DNA of 64,000 nucleotides, from positions 1 to 64,000 of the forward strand of contig CAJWVZ010000014.1 of NCBI GenBank assembly GCA_913048385.1. The letters run 5' to 3'. Origin of the DNA: an uncultured Gammaproteobacteria bacterium (GTDB taxonomy: Bacteria > Pseudomonadota > Gammaproteobacteria > Pseudomonadales > Pseudohongiellaceae). The notes below the pieces were generated by a model, which did no database searches, had not been told where the DNA came from, and was given only the letters and a program-made list of their open reading frames with translations. Each line of letters begins with the position of its first letter. Position 1 is the stretch's first letter. A program made the translations under genes and the position numbers. Positions 1 to 9,372 of this stretch are shown here, in pieces.

Positions 1-315
1 CGATCCAACAAAACAAATTCTTACATTTCGTTTATGAAATGCGTGAATTTCGTTGCGGCGGAGAACCCCGATGAAAAGTGCCATTAACGCTCTAACTTCT
101 TTTTTTGGCCTTAACCAATTTTCGCTGCTAAAAGCGAATAAAGTTAAAATGGGGATTTTGCTTTCCAAACAGTAATTGACAATATCTCTCGCAGCTTCAG
201 CGCCACGACGATGCCCCTCCCTTGACGTATAACCATGCGATTTTGCCCAACGATTATTACCATCCATAATAATTGCGACGTGCTTTGGCAAAGCGGAAGA
301 AGATTGACATGTCAT
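1..315 (-). CDS. uppS: Undecaprenyl diphosphate synthase, N-terminal part (cut by window edge)
   Basis: This is the first 105 codons of cis-prenyltransferase UppS, which extends farnesyl diphosphate with isopentenyl units to make the C55 carrier for peptidoglycan and O-antigen. The sequence shows the family start signature HVAIIMDGNNRWAK, followed by GHRRGAEAAR and later FAFSSENW, which bind the diphosphate and catalyse chain growth. The Asp of MDG is the Mg-binding residue of the family. The ATG at 315 is the only good start, because an in-frame stop lies about 13 codons upstream. It follows frr by 42 bases and is probably the last or a late gene of the rpsB operon. The C-terminal half lies outside the window. 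Confidence 0.95.
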   Translation of the reverse strand, partial: MTCQSSSALPKHVAIIMDGNNRWAKSHGYTSREGHRRGAEAARDIVNYCLESKIPILTLFAFSSENWLRPKKEVRALMALFIGVLRRNEIHAFHKRNVRICFVGS

Positions 316-357
316 CGAATGTTGTTCGCCATTGTGCAGTAGACAAAAGTTTTAATG

Positions 358-915
358 CTATATAGACAGCAGGTCAGTCTCTTTGACTTGGTAAATTGAT
401 TCAATATTACCTACGTAAGTGTCCGTCAGTTTTTGGATCCGCTCCTCTGACCGACGCTGGTCATCCTCGCTAATTTCTTTATCTTTTTCCAAATCTTTCA
501 AATGGCTGTTCGCATCTCTACGTATATTCCTCAAAGCGATCCTCGCATTTTCAGCTTCGTTCTTAGCCTGCTTAGTGTATTCACGCCTTGTCTCTTCGGT
601 CAAAACCGGCATAGGAACTCTTAAAGTATCTCCGTTGTTAGCCGGATTGAGCCCCAGATCAGATTTCAGTATCGCTTTTTCAATATCTGAAATCATACTC
701 TTCTCCCATGGAGAAATCAGAAGAGTCCTACCCTCTTCCACGATTATATTTGCTACCTGAGAGATTTGTGTTTCACTACCATAATACGAAACTGTGATCG
801 CATCTAGAATACTGGGATGTGCACGACCCGTTCTTATTCTTTTGAACGCGTCCTCCAAAGATGCAACACTTTTTTGCATTCGGACCTCTGCGTCCTGAAT
901 AATATCCTCAATCAC
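358..915 (-). CDS. frr: Ribosome recycling factor
   Basis: RRF splits post-termination 70S ribosomes together with EF-G. The protein is 185 residues long, as usual for the family, and has the conserved DAEVRMQKS start, RTGRAHPSILD, SDLGLNPANNGD, IRRDAN and KDKEISEDD blocks. The open frame extends upstream to a TTG at 927. However, a GGGAGG ribosome-binding site lies inside that extension, just before a GTG at 915, and starting at the GTG gives MIEDIIQDAEVRM, which aligns with known RRF N-termini. I therefore choose the GTG start. The gene lies between pyrH and uppS in the standard order. Confidence 0.96.
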   Translation of the reverse strand: MIEDIIQDAEVRMQKSVASLEDAFKRIRTGRAHPSILDAITVSYYGSETQISQVANIIVEEGRTLLISPWEKSMISDIEKAILKSDLGLNPANNGDTLRVPMPVLTEETRREYTKQAKNEAENARIALRNIRRDANSHLKDLEKDKEISEDDQRRSEERIQKLTDTYVGNIESIYQVKETDLLSI

Positions 916-985
916 ACGACCTCCCAAAACATAGAAACAATCAACCTTTCAGTCGAATAACTGGTTGAAAATCAGCGTCACAGCG

Positions 986-1705
986 TCAATTGATTAATGT
1001 GCCTTCCGCCAAACCTAAAACATTATCCAAAAGAGCTCCTGAACGTTTCATATTGAAAACTTTAATAGGCACCCCATGATCACGACTCAGACAAATAGCA
1101 GTCAAATCCATAACGCCAAGTTTCTTTTCGATTACATCATCATAAGTCAATCGATCAAATTTTTTCGCGTCTTTATTTTTTTCAGGATCTGAAGAATAAA
1201 CCCCGTCCACCTTAGTTGCTTTCAATATGAGATCTGCATCAATTTCTATGCCGCGCAGACATGCCGCTGTATCCGTAGTAAAAAATGGGTTTCCTGTTCC
1301 CGCAGAAAAAATAACAACATCGGAAGCGTTTAGGTGTCGGATAGCAGTCCTTCGGTCATAGTGCTCAACAACACCGCTCATCGGTATAGACGACATCACC
1401 CTCGTTGGTATGCTGGCTCTTTCTAGCGCATCCCTCATCGCAAGAGCGTTCATTACCGTGGCGAGCATTCCCATATGATCACCGGTGACTCTCTCCATAC
1501 CAGCAGCACTGAGAGCCGCTCCGCGGAACAAATTGCCCCCGCCAATAACCATTCCAATCTGCACTCCAAGCCCAACTAGCTGACCGACTTCAACTGCTAT
1601 GCGATCCAATATTTTTGGATCGATACCAAAATCAGCGTCTCCCGTTAAGGCCTCGCCACTCAGCTTGAGAAGTATCCGATTGTATTTTCTCTCTTGCTTG
1701 GGCAT
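986..1705 (-). CDS. pyrH: UMP kinase
   Basis: The hexameric UMP kinase phosphorylates UMP to UDP with ATP in de novo pyrimidine synthesis. The 239-residue protein belongs to the amino-acid-kinase family. Visible are the N-terminal LLKLSGEAL loop, [12 protein letters not shown], the [15 protein letters not shown] helix, the [16 protein letters not shown] substrate loop and [13 protein letters not shown]. The gene sits between tsf and frr, the usual arrangement. There is an 89-base gap to tsf and no obvious terminator, so it is probably co-transcribed. Confidence 0.97.
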   Translation of the reverse strand: MPKQERKYNRILLKLSGEALTGDADFGIDPKILDRIAVEVGQLVGLGVQIGMVIGGGNLFRGAALSAAGMERVTGDHMGMLATVMNALAMRDALERASIPTRVMSSIPMSGVVEHYDRRTAIRHLNASDVVIFSAGTGNPFFTTDTAACLRGIEIDADLILKATKVDGVYSSDPEKNKDAKKFDRLTYDDVIEKKLGVMDLTAICLSRDHGVPIKVFNMKRSGALLDNVLGLAEGTLIN

Positions 1706-1794
1706 AAATTTTACACTCTCTGTTCAGAAGGCCAGAGTTCGCCAAAAGCAAAAATGCTTCCATAGCTGGCGTTCAATTGTTAAAAACTTATTTT

Positions 1795-2673
1795 TTAAGA
1801 GTTCTCCAGTTGTGCCGCAACTTCCGTCGCAAAATCTACTTCTTCTTTTTCAATACCCTCCCCAAGTTCATATCTAACGAAGCTTACAACATCAGCTCCC
1901 GCTTCATTTAATAGCGCTCTGATGGTCAAGTCGGGGTTTTTTACAAACGACTGCTCTAATAAACTTACCTCAGCCACATATTTTTTTAGTCGCCCGTTAA
2001 TCATTTTAGCAATAATCTCTTCTGGCTTTCCACTTTCTCTGGCTTGAGCCGAGTATATTTCAGACTCTTTCGCTAGCAATTCTTCTGGAACCTCTTCAGG
2101 ACTCACCACTAAAGGATTCACAGCAGCGACGTGCATGGCTATATCCTTTCCGAGCCCAGAATCTCCGCCCCTAAGAGCCAAAAGAACCGCTATCCGGTTA
2201 TTGCTGTGCACATAGGTTTCAATGATCCCTGCATCTGCATCATCGACTTGAAGACGCTCAATTCGACGAACGCTGATATTCTCTCCAATCTTCTGAACCA
2301 ACGCTTCACGCGAAGCCTCCAATCCCTCCGCCAACAGAGCGTCAATACTTGCCTCTGAATGCAAAAAAGCTTGATCTAGAACTTCGTTAGCAAACGTTAA
2401 GAAATTTTCGTCACGCGCGACAAAATCTGTCTCACTATTAATCTCAACCATAACTCCAAAATTTCCGTCCTGAGCTACTTTCGACAAAACGATGCCTTCG
2501 GACGCCACTCGGCCAGCTTTTTTTGCAGCTTTTAAACCGCTTGCCTTACGTAAATCATCAATTGCTTTATCGATCACTCCATCAGCCTCTAAAAGAGCCT
2601 TCTTACAATCCATCATACCGAGACCGGTCCGCTCTCGTAGCTCTTTAACCATACTTGCTGTTATTGTTGTCAT
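1795..2673 (-). CDS. tsf: Elongation factor Ts
   Basis: EF-Ts is the guanine-nucleotide exchange factor for EF-Tu. The protein has 292 residues. The N-terminal UBA-like segment (MVKELRERTGLGMMDCKKAL, about residues 8-27) and the TDFVARDENF motif near residue 82, which contacts EF-Tu, are intact. The frame is open further upstream, but ATG 2673 is preceded by an AAAGGA ribosome-binding site and starts exactly where other EF-Ts proteins start. It lies downstream of rpsB, separated by a hairpin terminator or attenuator. Confidence 0.97.
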   Translation of the reverse strand: MTTITASMVKELRERTGLGMMDCKKALLEADGVIDKAIDDLRKASGLKAAKKAGRVASEGIVLSKVAQDGNFGVMVEINSETDFVARDENFLTFANEVLDQAFLHSEASIDALLAEGLEASREALVQKIGENISVRRIERLQVDDADAGIIETYVHSNNRIAVLLALRGGDSGLGKDIAMHVAAVNPLVVSPEEVPEELLAKESEIYSAQARESGKPEEIIAKMINGRLKKYVAEVSLLEQSFVKNPDLTIRALLNEAGADVVSFVRYELGEGIEKEEVDFATEVAAQLENS

Positions 2674-2783
2674 ACAATTGTTCCTTTCGTTTAAAGATCT
2701 AATACCCGACCTCGACACATACAAATAATTCAAAATGGTTTCGCACAACGAAACCAGGTTTAAAAATAAGTTTTCGATACTGA

Positions 2784-2811
2784 CAAAAAGGGGTCAGAAG
2801 ACCCCTTTTTG
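2784..2811 (-). terminator. Hairpin between rpsB and tsf (attenuator or partial terminator)
   Basis: A perfect 12-bp stem (arms 2784-2795 and 2800-2811, loop AGAA) with GGGGTC/GACCCC at the tip ends in a run of five T on either strand. It is placed after the rpsB stop and before tsf, where partial termination lowers tsf relative to rpsB expression in other bacteria. That role here is inference. Confidence 0.8.
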
Positions 2812-2863
2812 TATATTCAAAATAGACTCGTTATAAGCAGAAATTTAAACTTGTAAGGCCCAA

Positions 2864-4006
2864 TTATTCTTTAGTTTCAGGGTCGGAGAGAGATTCTGCT
2901 TGCTTAGTTTCCTCTTTCTCTGCTTTTTTTACTGGCGGCTTTTTTGTCGCTGCCTTTTTTACTGGCGGTTTCTTCACCGCAACCTTCTTTGCTGGAGCTT
3001 TTTTTGCTGGAGCTTTTTTTACTGGAGCTTTTTTTGCCGGAGCTTTTTTTGCAACAACCTCGCGCGTATCCTCAGACACATTATTCTTCTTAGCAACGCT
3101 CTCTGGCGCCGCAGAGTCTTCGCCTGAAGTCGAATCCAACGGAACCTCGACAGAAACCTTGAGCTCTTCAGCAGGTTGCTCTACAAGGGTCCCCTCCGGA
3201 TCTTTCATCTCAACATCCGCGCTCTCAGCAGATTCACTTTTTTCGTCCTTCGGGCCTTCTTCGGACGTGGTCTCCAAAGCTGTCTCAGTGACCTCAACAA
3301 ATTCACTGGCGCTTACTTTCGACGCATTTCTAGCACGCCCTTCGATACATGCATCCGCAACGGCGGAGACGTATAGCTGTATCGCCCTCTGAGCATCGTC
3401 ATTCCCAGGTATTACGACATTCACACCATCAGGGTCGCTGTTAGTATCCACTATACCGATCACAGGGATGCGAAGATTGCCAGCTTCGGTAACTGCGATT
3501 CTTTCGTGGTCAACATCAATAACGAAAATAGCGTCAGGCAAACCACCCATGTCTTTTATCCCACCGATGGAGCGGATCAACTTCTCCTTAGCACGTGTGC
3601 GCATCAGCGCTTCTTTTTTCGTTAATCTCGAAAATGTACCGTCAGCTTCCTGTACTTCTAGATCTTTTAGCCTCTTTATCGACCCGCGAATCGTTTTGTA
3701 ATTCGTTAACATCCCACCAAGCCAGCGGTGATTAACGTAGGGCATTCCTGCCCGCTGAGCCTCTGCAGATATGACTTTCGAGGCAGCTCGCTTTGTTCCT
3801 ACAAATAAAATCTTTCGATTACGCTCTGCTAGGTCTGCTACTTGCTCCAGCGCTTGATTCATGGCTGGAACAGTTTTCTCTAAGTTAATGATGTGTATTT
3901 TATTTCGAGCACCAAAGATAAAAGGCTCCATCTTCGGGTTCCAATAACGACTTTGGTGACCAAAATGCACCCCTGCACGGAGCATATCCTTCATAGTTAC
4001 GGACAT
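2864..4006 (-). CDS. rpsB: 30S ribosomal protein S2 with long acidic/lysine-rich C-terminal tail
   Basis: S2 binds the 30S head-body junction and recruits S1. Residues 1-235 are ordinary S2: [48 protein letters not shown] and DTNSDPDGV. The start at ATG 4006 has an AGGAAA ribosome-binding site; the open frame upstream of it is not S2-like. The protein is 380 residues, about 140 more than the common length. Residues 236-317 form an acidic, Ser/Glu-rich linker. Residues 318-364 are Lys/Ala/Pro repeats (KKAPAKKAP type) resembling histone H1 tails, like the H1-like protein near 13 kb. The role of the tail is unknown to me. Confidence 0.97.
   Translation of the reverse strand: MSVTMKDMLRAGVHFGHQSRYWNPKMEPFIFGARNKIHIINLEKTVPAMNQALEQVADLAERNRKILFVGTKRAASKVISAEAQRAGMPYVNHRWLGGMLTNYKTIRGSIKRLKDLEVQEADGTFSRLTKKEALMRTRAKEKLIRSIGGIKDMGGLPDAIFVIDVDHERIAVTEAGNLRIPVIGIVDTNSDPDGVNVVIPGNDDAQRAIQLYVSAVADACIEGRARNASKVSASEFVEVTETALETTSEEGPKDEKSESAESADVEMKDPEGTLVEQPAEELKVSVEVPLDSTSGEDSAAPESVAKKNNVSEDTREVVAKKAPAKKAPVKKAPAKKAPAKKVAVKKPPVKKAATKKPPVKKAEKEETKQAESLSDPETKE
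2991..3050. repeat. Four tandem 15-bp repeats inside rpsB
   Basis: Four head-to-tail 15-bp units (gctggagcttttttt and one- or two-base variants) encode the Lys-Ala-Pro repeats of the S2 tail. Less regular copies flank them on both sides. Each unit carries a seven-T run. Because the unit is a multiple of three, slippage would change tail length without breaking the frame. Confidence 0.8.
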
Positions 4007-4230
4007 ATTATTTCCTATTTTTTTTCGGGTTAAGCCTCCACACACCCCATGAATCAACCCGCGCTTTTTTCAGTTCGGGCACCCAGACTCTATGTGTCGG
4101 TGCATGTGCGACATTTTAAACGGATCCAAATAAACGATATCCGTCACTTTATTGTTTCCAGACCAAAACCCTTGAGAGGAAGATCTAACGCTAATCAAGT
4201 CCAAACTTAAGAAGCCCAAAAACGCGCGGT

Positions 4231-4258
4231 TTTATACCACAATACCCGCTAATTTCAA
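4231..4258 (-). promoter_or_regulatory. Putative rpsB promoter
   Basis: Reading the minus strand, TTGAAA (4253-4258) is followed after 16 bases by TATAAA (4231-4236), a good sigma-70 match. It lies about 225 bases before the S2 start. The rest of the 405-base divergent gap (4007-4411) has no convincing gene. The long leader would have room for S2 autoregulation, which is known in other bacteria, but I cannot identify the structure here. Confidence 0.5.
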
Positions 4259-4411
4259 AGAATTACTCCTCTTTTACACGCAGACAATAATATTCGTCCT
4301 ATCCCAATCACAAACTCTGCTTTACAATACACAGGTGAGTCTAGCTTCCTAGACCCAAAACTAAGCTTAATTTCAGCTAAAACAACATTTACAAACAAAC
4401 GCACAACAACT

Positions 4412-5182
4412 ATGCCTGTATCTATCAAATCGCCAGACGATATCGTTAAAATGAGGATTGCCGGCGCGCTCGCGTCAGAAGTGCTTGAAATGATCGGACC
4501 CCATGTTGTTCCCGGCGTTTCTACGGGTGAATTAGACTTAATTTGTCACGACTTCATCGTTGGACACCAAAAAGCCATCCCAGCCCCGCTTAATTACAAT
4601 GGTTTCCCAAAATCAATTTGTACATCTCTTAATCATGTTGTTTGTCATGGCATACCCAGCAACGAAAAGATCCTGAAAAATGGAGATATTCTTAATATTG
4701 ATGTAACAGTGATCAAAGACGATTTCCACGGCGACACAAGCAAAATGTTCATTGTTGGAGAAGCTCCAGATCATGCAAAAAGAATAATAAGAGTGACTCA
4801 AGAAGCTCTTTATCTTGGAATAAATCTAGTCAAACCTGGCATCTCTCTCGGCGACATTGGCCACGTTATCCAAGAATATGCTGAATCTCATAACTACTCC
4901 ATCGTTCGAGAATACTGTGGCCATGGAATTGGAAGAGTTTTCCATGAAGAGCCTCAAGTTTTGCATTACGGACGTCCTGGGACCGGACTTACCCTCGAAG
5001 AGGGTATGACATTTACCATAGAGCCAATGCTAAACGCTGGGAGTCGCCACACCAAGCTTGCAAAAGATGGCTGGACAGTGAGCACAAAGGATAGGCGACT
5101 GTCTGCACAATGGGAGCACACCTTAGCAGTCACCAAAGATGGTTTTGAGGTTTTAACTTTACGCTCGGATGAAACGCTCTGA
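4412..5182 (+). CDS. map: Methionine aminopeptidase, type I
   Basis: The enzyme removes the initiator methionine from nascent proteins. The 256-residue protein keeps the five metal ligands of the pita-bread fold: Asp in NIDVTV, Asp in FHGDTS, His in CGHGIG, Glu in TIEPML and Glu in QWEHT. The substrate His lies in the VCHGIP segment. The gene diverges from rpsB and precedes glnD by 21 bases, an arrangement shared with Pseudomonas. Confidence 0.97.
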   Translation: MPVSIKSPDDIVKMRIAGALASEVLEMIGPHVVPGVSTGELDLICHDFIVGHQKAIPAPLNYNGFPKSICTSLNHVVCHGIPSNEKILKNGDILNIDVTVIKDDFHGDTSKMFIVGEAPDHAKRIIRVTQEALYLGINLVKPGISLGDIGHVIQEYAESHNYSIVREYCGHGIGRVFHEEPQVLHYGRPGTGLTLEEGMTFTIEPMLNAGSRHTKLAKDGWTVSTKDRRLSAQWEHTLAVTKDGFEVLTLRSDETL

Positions 5183-5203
5183 GCCCTTTAGAAGTTGCAG
5201 CCA

Positions 5204-7882
5204 ATGGATAGCGCGGAACTGAATTCTGGTCAAGATATTGTAAACTTTAAACTTTCCGCAGAAAGCGCTGATGCGTCAGCGAAGCCAATCTTGCGCATCA
5301 GAGAGATGTTAAGAACCGTAACCAAAAATCTCGACTCGAGATTTATCGCCGGCGAACCAATCGAACGTATTGTTCGTGATCGCGCAAGATTAATAGATCA
5401 ACTTCTCGGTTTTCTCTGGGCAGAGCAAGATTGGCCAAATCAGAATATAGCCCTTTTAGCGGTCGGTGGGTTTGGAAGGAGTGAGTTGTTCCCATATTCT
5501 GATATTGACTTACTTATTCTCACTAAAACAGACGATAACGAGCATCTTAAACCGGCCATCTCCAATTTTATCACTGCGTTATGGGATGTTGGCTTGGAAG
5601 TCAGACAAAGTGTTCGATCACTGTCGCAATGCTCAGAGGAATCACGCAACGATATAACAGTTGCAACATCTCTAATGGAGTCTCGCACATTAGCAGGTTC
5701 AAAATTTTTACAACACGAACTTGCTGACCTTATCGAGACAGAGAAAGTATGGCCTGTCAAAGAATTCTTTCATGCTAAGGTGCACGAACAAGAAAATCGA
5801 CACCAAAAATACGACGATGCAGACTATGCGTTACAGCCAAACGTTAAAACCTCACCAGGAGGTCTGAGGGACATACAAACCATTTCTTGGATTGCGATGC
5901 GTCAGTTTAGAGCCTCTACCTTTGACGACTTTGTTAACCTTAACCTGTTAAACGATGCTGAAGACCGGATGATCAGAGAAGGTCGAAGCTTTTTATGGAG
6001 AATACGTTATGGTCTTCACTTGATCGAAGGGCGAGGCAATGACCGGTTAACCTTTGACAAGCAACGAGAACTCGCAAAGATTTTCGGTTACAAAGATGAC
6101 TCACTCACTCTTGGCGTAGAGAAATTAATGAAAGAGTACTATCTTTCGGTCTCGAAGCTTCGAGAACTAAATGACCTTGTTCTGCAACATTTCGAAGAAA
6201 CAATTCTCAGAGCTGACACTCCCGATAAACTATGGAAAGTTAATAACCGACTAAACGTACGTAATAATTATATCGAAGTTATTCACGAGAAGATTTTTCA
6301 AAGGTACCCATTTACCTTGATCGAAATCTTTGTGAGCATTGCACAAAACACCTTCATAATGGGAATCACGGCACCGACCATCAGGCTTATTCGAGAAAAC
6401 CTGAATCTTATAGATGAAAAGTTTCGTAGAGACATCCGTTGCACATCTCTTTTTACCGAGCTACTAAGGTCCCCACACAAGCTGACGCTCCAACTAAGAA
6501 GAATGGCTCGGTACGGGATTCTTGGTCGTTATCTTCCCGAATTTGGAAAAATAATGGGGCAGATGCAGCACGATATGTTTCATATTTACACTGTGGATGC
6601 TCATACATTTCAAGTTATAGAAAACATGAGACGTTTTTCTTATGACTCTGCCTCAAATGACTTTCCTATCGCATCCAGAATAGTTAAAAAGCTACCAAAA
6701 ATTGAACTACTATACATCGCTGGCCTATATCACGATATTGCAAAAGGCAGAGGCGGCAATCATTCAGAACTAGGCCAACAAGATGCGATGGATTTCTGTC
6801 TTCGACATCACCTAAGTAAGTGGGACGCTAAGCTAGTAGCTTGGCTTGTAAAGCATCATCTTTTAATGTCGATGACAGCACAACGAAAAGATATTTCAGA
6901 TCCCGAAGTCATAAAAGAATTTGCCGAAAATATCGGAGACAAACTTCATCTCGACTATTTATATGCTCTTACAGTCGCTGACATTCGAGCAACCAATCCA
7001 GAACTTTGGAATAGCTGGCGCGCCTCGTTAATAGCTCAACTATACAGTCATGCCAAAAAAGCTCTAAGACAAGGACTCGAAAACCCTATTGATAGGAAAG
7101 ATTTGATAGAGGACAAGAAAGATGAAGCCTACAAAATACTCACCCATAACGAAATAAAAGACGATGCTATCGCATCTGTATGGGAGAATGCAGATGATGA
7201 GTATTTTATTCGTGAAACCTCACATAACATTGCGTGGCATACTGAAGAAATCATAAATTTTAACAAGCTCATCCCTCTTGTCTCAATTCGAGAGCTAAAT
7301 CTAAATGAACAGGAAATGGTAACTCAAATTTTTATTTACACGAAAAACAGTGACTTTTTGTTCGCTAATATGACATTAGCTATCGAAAGGCTAGGATTGA
7401 ACATTCAAGGCGCTCGCATTTTTACCTCTCATAACGACAACTGCATGAATACTTTTATTGTTTTAGAAAAAAATGGCAATTCAGTTGGAGAAAATTTGAG
7501 TCGAATTCATGAAATAACCGACATTATCCAAACCACTATTTTAAATAAAGGGCCGATGAATTTAAAACCAAGATTTCGAGACTATTCAAACGTACGCCTG
7601 TTTAGCAAAGAGATCTATGTGCGAATAATCAACTTCCGTAAGAAGGCATTTTCAACACTTGAAATCAATTGCCCTGATTATCCTGGAATTTTAGCATTTA
7701 TTGGGAGCGTACTAGCCGAAGAAGACCTGCGAATCAGAGACGCAAGAATCACCACGTTGGGCGAAAGAGTTGAAGATTTATTTTATGTGACTGACTCACA
7801 GAACAATGTTTTAAAAGGGGCAAAAAATTTACGAACAATAGAAAAAAGAATCAAAGCAAAACTGGAAAAAAAAATAGCTTAG
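5204..7882 (+). CDS. glnD: PII uridylyltransferase / uridylyl-removing enzyme
   Basis: GlnD senses glutamine and uridylylates or deuridylylates PII proteins, so controlling nitrogen assimilation. The protein has about 892 residues, the normal length. In order it shows the nucleotidyltransferase core GGFGRSELFPYSDID (about residue 88), the central helical domain, an HD phosphohydrolase domain (LYHDIAKGRGGNHSELG near residue 508) and two C-terminal ACT domains (about 700-790 and 810-890; CPDYPGILAFIG in the second). I take ATG 5204; an in-frame TTG three codons upstream is possible. Neither has a strong ribosome-binding site. In Pseudomonas dapC follows, but here an ArsC-like gene follows directly. 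Confidence 0.96.
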   Translation: MDSAELNSGQDIVNFKLSAESADASAKPILRIREMLRTVTKNLDSRFIAGEPIERIVRDRARLIDQLLGFLWAEQDWPNQNIALLAVGGFGRSELFPYSDIDLLILTKTDDNEHLKPAISNFITALWDVGLEVRQSVRSLSQCSEESRNDITVATSLMESRTLAGSKFLQHELADLIETEKVWPVKEFFHAKVHEQENRHQKYDDADYALQPNVKTSPGGLRDIQTISWIAMRQFRASTFDDFVNLNLLNDAEDRMIREGRSFLWRIRYGLHLIEGRGNDRLTFDKQRELAKIFGYKDDSLTLGVEKLMKEYYLSVSKLRELNDLVLQHFEETILRADTPDKLWKVNNRLNVRNNYIEVIHEKIFQRYPFTLIEIFVSIAQNTFIMGITAPTIRLIRENLNLIDEKFRRDIRCTSLFTELLRSPHKLTLQLRRMARYGILGRYLPEFGKIMGQMQHDMFHIYTVDAHTFQVIENMRRFSYDSASNDFPIASRIVKKLPKIELLYIAGLYHDIAKGRGGNHSELGQQDAMDFCLRHHLSKWDAKLVAWLVKHHLLMSMTAQRKDISDPEVIKEFAENIGDKLHLDYLYALTVADIRATNPELWNSWRASLIAQLYSHAKKALRQGLENPIDRKDLIEDKKDEAYKILTHNEIKDDAIASVWENADDEYFIRETSHNIAWHTEEIINFNKLIPLVSIRELNLNEQEMVTQIFIYTKNSDFLFANMTLAIERLGLNIQGARIFTSHNDNCMNTFIVLEKNGNSVGENLSRIHEITDIIQTTILNKGPMNLKPRFRDYSNVRLFSKEIYVRIINFRKKAFSTLEINCPDYPGILAFIGSVLAEEDLRIRDARITTLGERVEDLFYVTDSQNNVLKGAKNLRTIEKRIKAKLEKKIA

Positions 7883-7902
7883 AAAATTTTGGTGGGGTGT
7901 GC

Positions 7903-8316
7903 ATGAAGGCAGAGAAAGACATTATTACAATTTATGGAATAAAAAACTGCGATACAATTAAAAAGACTAAAAAATGGTTTGATTTAAAAAATATAAATTA
8001 TTCTTTTCATGACTTTAGGATTTTAGGGTGTGGAGAATCGATAGCGCGGTCGATGCTAAAACAACTGGGCCATCACATTGTTATAAATCGACGGGGAACC
8101 ACTTGGCGAAAAATTCCATTAACAGAGCGTGAAACTATTACTAATGAAACCGCATTAGAATTAATTGTTAACTATCCATCTTTAATTAAGCGCCCAGTCA
8201 TAAAACGAAAAGAAACTTGGCACGCAGGGTATGACGAGCTTGTCTTTGAAAAAATATGCTCGTCTGCTTCAAACCCATGTCCTAACGAAAAAACTGGAGA
8301 GGAAAATAATGAATAA
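7903..8316 (+). CDS. ArsC/Spx-family YffB-like protein
   Basis: This is a thioredoxin-fold protein of the ArsC/YffB group, 137 residues from ATG 7903. The signature ITIYGIKNCDTIKK contains the single N-terminal cysteine of the family. The downstream block RRGTTWRK...LIKRPVI is typical of YffB, for which glutathione-dependent reductase activity has been proposed. The GTG at 7897 lies within the GGTGGGG ribosome-binding site, so the ATG is preferred. The stop codon region overlaps the dapD start by eight bases, suggesting translational coupling. A yffB gene next to dapD/dapE is a widespread arrangement, but no functional link is established that I know of. Confidence 0.85.
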   Translation: MKAEKDIITIYGIKNCDTIKKTKKWFDLKNINYSFHDFRILGCGESIARSMLKQLGHHIVINRRGTTWRKIPLTERETITNETALELIVNYPSLIKRPVIKRKETWHAGYDELVFEKICSSASNPCPNEKTGEENNE

Positions 8317-9358
8317 TGAAGATATTTTTGCGTTTGGTCTTGGGTTAGATACAAGAAATAGCCAAGATGAAGTAATTGAAATCATGTACACAGTCTTTCA
8401 AGTCAACCCAAACGAGCAAGTCTCCGAAATTCTGACATCTATTACTCCACAAACTCCCGATCACAGTATTTTTTTCAACCTGAGTGAGGAAAACCAAAAG
8501 ACCTTTATCTCGATGCTAGCTGAAAAAAACGAAATCGAATTACAAACCACAGTTTCCCAGCTAGTAAATACTAATCGTCCTATTACTGTTTGTGTTATAA
8601 AAGAAGACTCTCCCCCGCTCTCTGTACCCGAAGCTTTTTTAAAATTACATTTGTTATCCTCCCGCCTAATCCGTCCGCACAAAATCAATATCGATAGAAT
8701 TTTTGGCATCCTGCGAAATATAGCTTGGACAAACCAAGGCCCTATTGATCTAGAAGATTTAGCGAAGCGGCGACTCATGGCTCGAGCCTCTGGGAAGCAT
8801 TTAAGCGTTGATTCAGTCGACAAATTTCCGAAAATGGCCGACTATATCGTACCGTCAGGTATCCGCATAGCGAATAGTGCTCGTGTCCGTCTAGGCGCAT
8901 TTCTAGGTGAAGGAACAACTATTATGCATGAAGGCTTTGTAAATTTTAATGCAGGTACTGATGGACCGGCCATGATCGAAGGACGAATATCAGCAGGGGT
9001 TATGATCGGGGCTAATAGCGACTTAGGCGGCGGCTGCAGCACCATGGGGACCCTCTCTGGCGGAGGAAAAGAAATTATAAGCGTAGGCAAAAACTGTCTT
9101 ATTGGAGCTAATGCAGGCATAGGAATACCTCTAGGAGACAGGTGCGTCATTGAGGCAGGACTTTATGTAACTGCGGGAACCAAACTAACCACTATTGACG
9201 TTAATACAAACGTTAACGCTCAAGTTAAAGCACGTGAATTAGCAGGTAAAGATGACCTGTTATTTCGTCGAAACTCCATCAGTGGTGCTGTTGAGTGCCT
9301 AATCAATTCTCAATCAGCTGAGATTCAACTAAACGCAGAGCTTCACAACAACGATTGA
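8309..9358 (+). CDS. dapD: Tetrahydrodipicolinate N-succinyltransferase
   Basis: DapD succinylates tetrahydrodipicolinate using succinyl-CoA in the lysine and meso-diaminopimelate pathway. The 349-residue protein is the longer Pseudomonas-type DapD. It contains VDKFPKMADYIVPSG, ARVRLGAFLGEGT, MHEGFVNFNAGT, GGGCSTMGTLSGGG, GANAGIGIPLGD and LLFRRNS, the left-handed beta-helix and active-site loops. ATG 8309 with a GGAGAGG ribosome-binding site is chosen over the longer open frame. It overlaps the ArsC-like gene and is followed by dapE after 14 bases. Confidence 0.96.
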   Translation: MNNEDIFAFGLGLDTRNSQDEVIEIMYTVFQVNPNEQVSEILTSITPQTPDHSIFFNLSEENQKTFISMLAEKNEIELQTTVSQLVNTNRPITVCVIKEDSPPLSVPEAFLKLHLLSSRLIRPHKINIDRIFGILRNIAWTNQGPIDLEDLAKRRLMARASGKHLSVDSVDKFPKMADYIVPSGIRIANSARVRLGAFLGEGTTIMHEGFVNFNAGTDGPAMIEGRISAGVMIGANSDLGGGCSTMGTLSGGGKEIISVGKNCLIGANAGIGIPLGDRCVIEAGLYVTAGTKLTTIDVNTNVNAQVKARELAGKDDLLFRRNSISGAVECLINSQSAEIQLNAELHNND

Positions 9359-9372
9359 GAAAGGAAAAGGTC

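Noticed and set aside
2915-3055. Short repeats in rpsB considered as a CRISPR-like array
   Set aside because: The repeats are 15-bp head-to-tail units without unique spacers and are in frame with the S2 tail.
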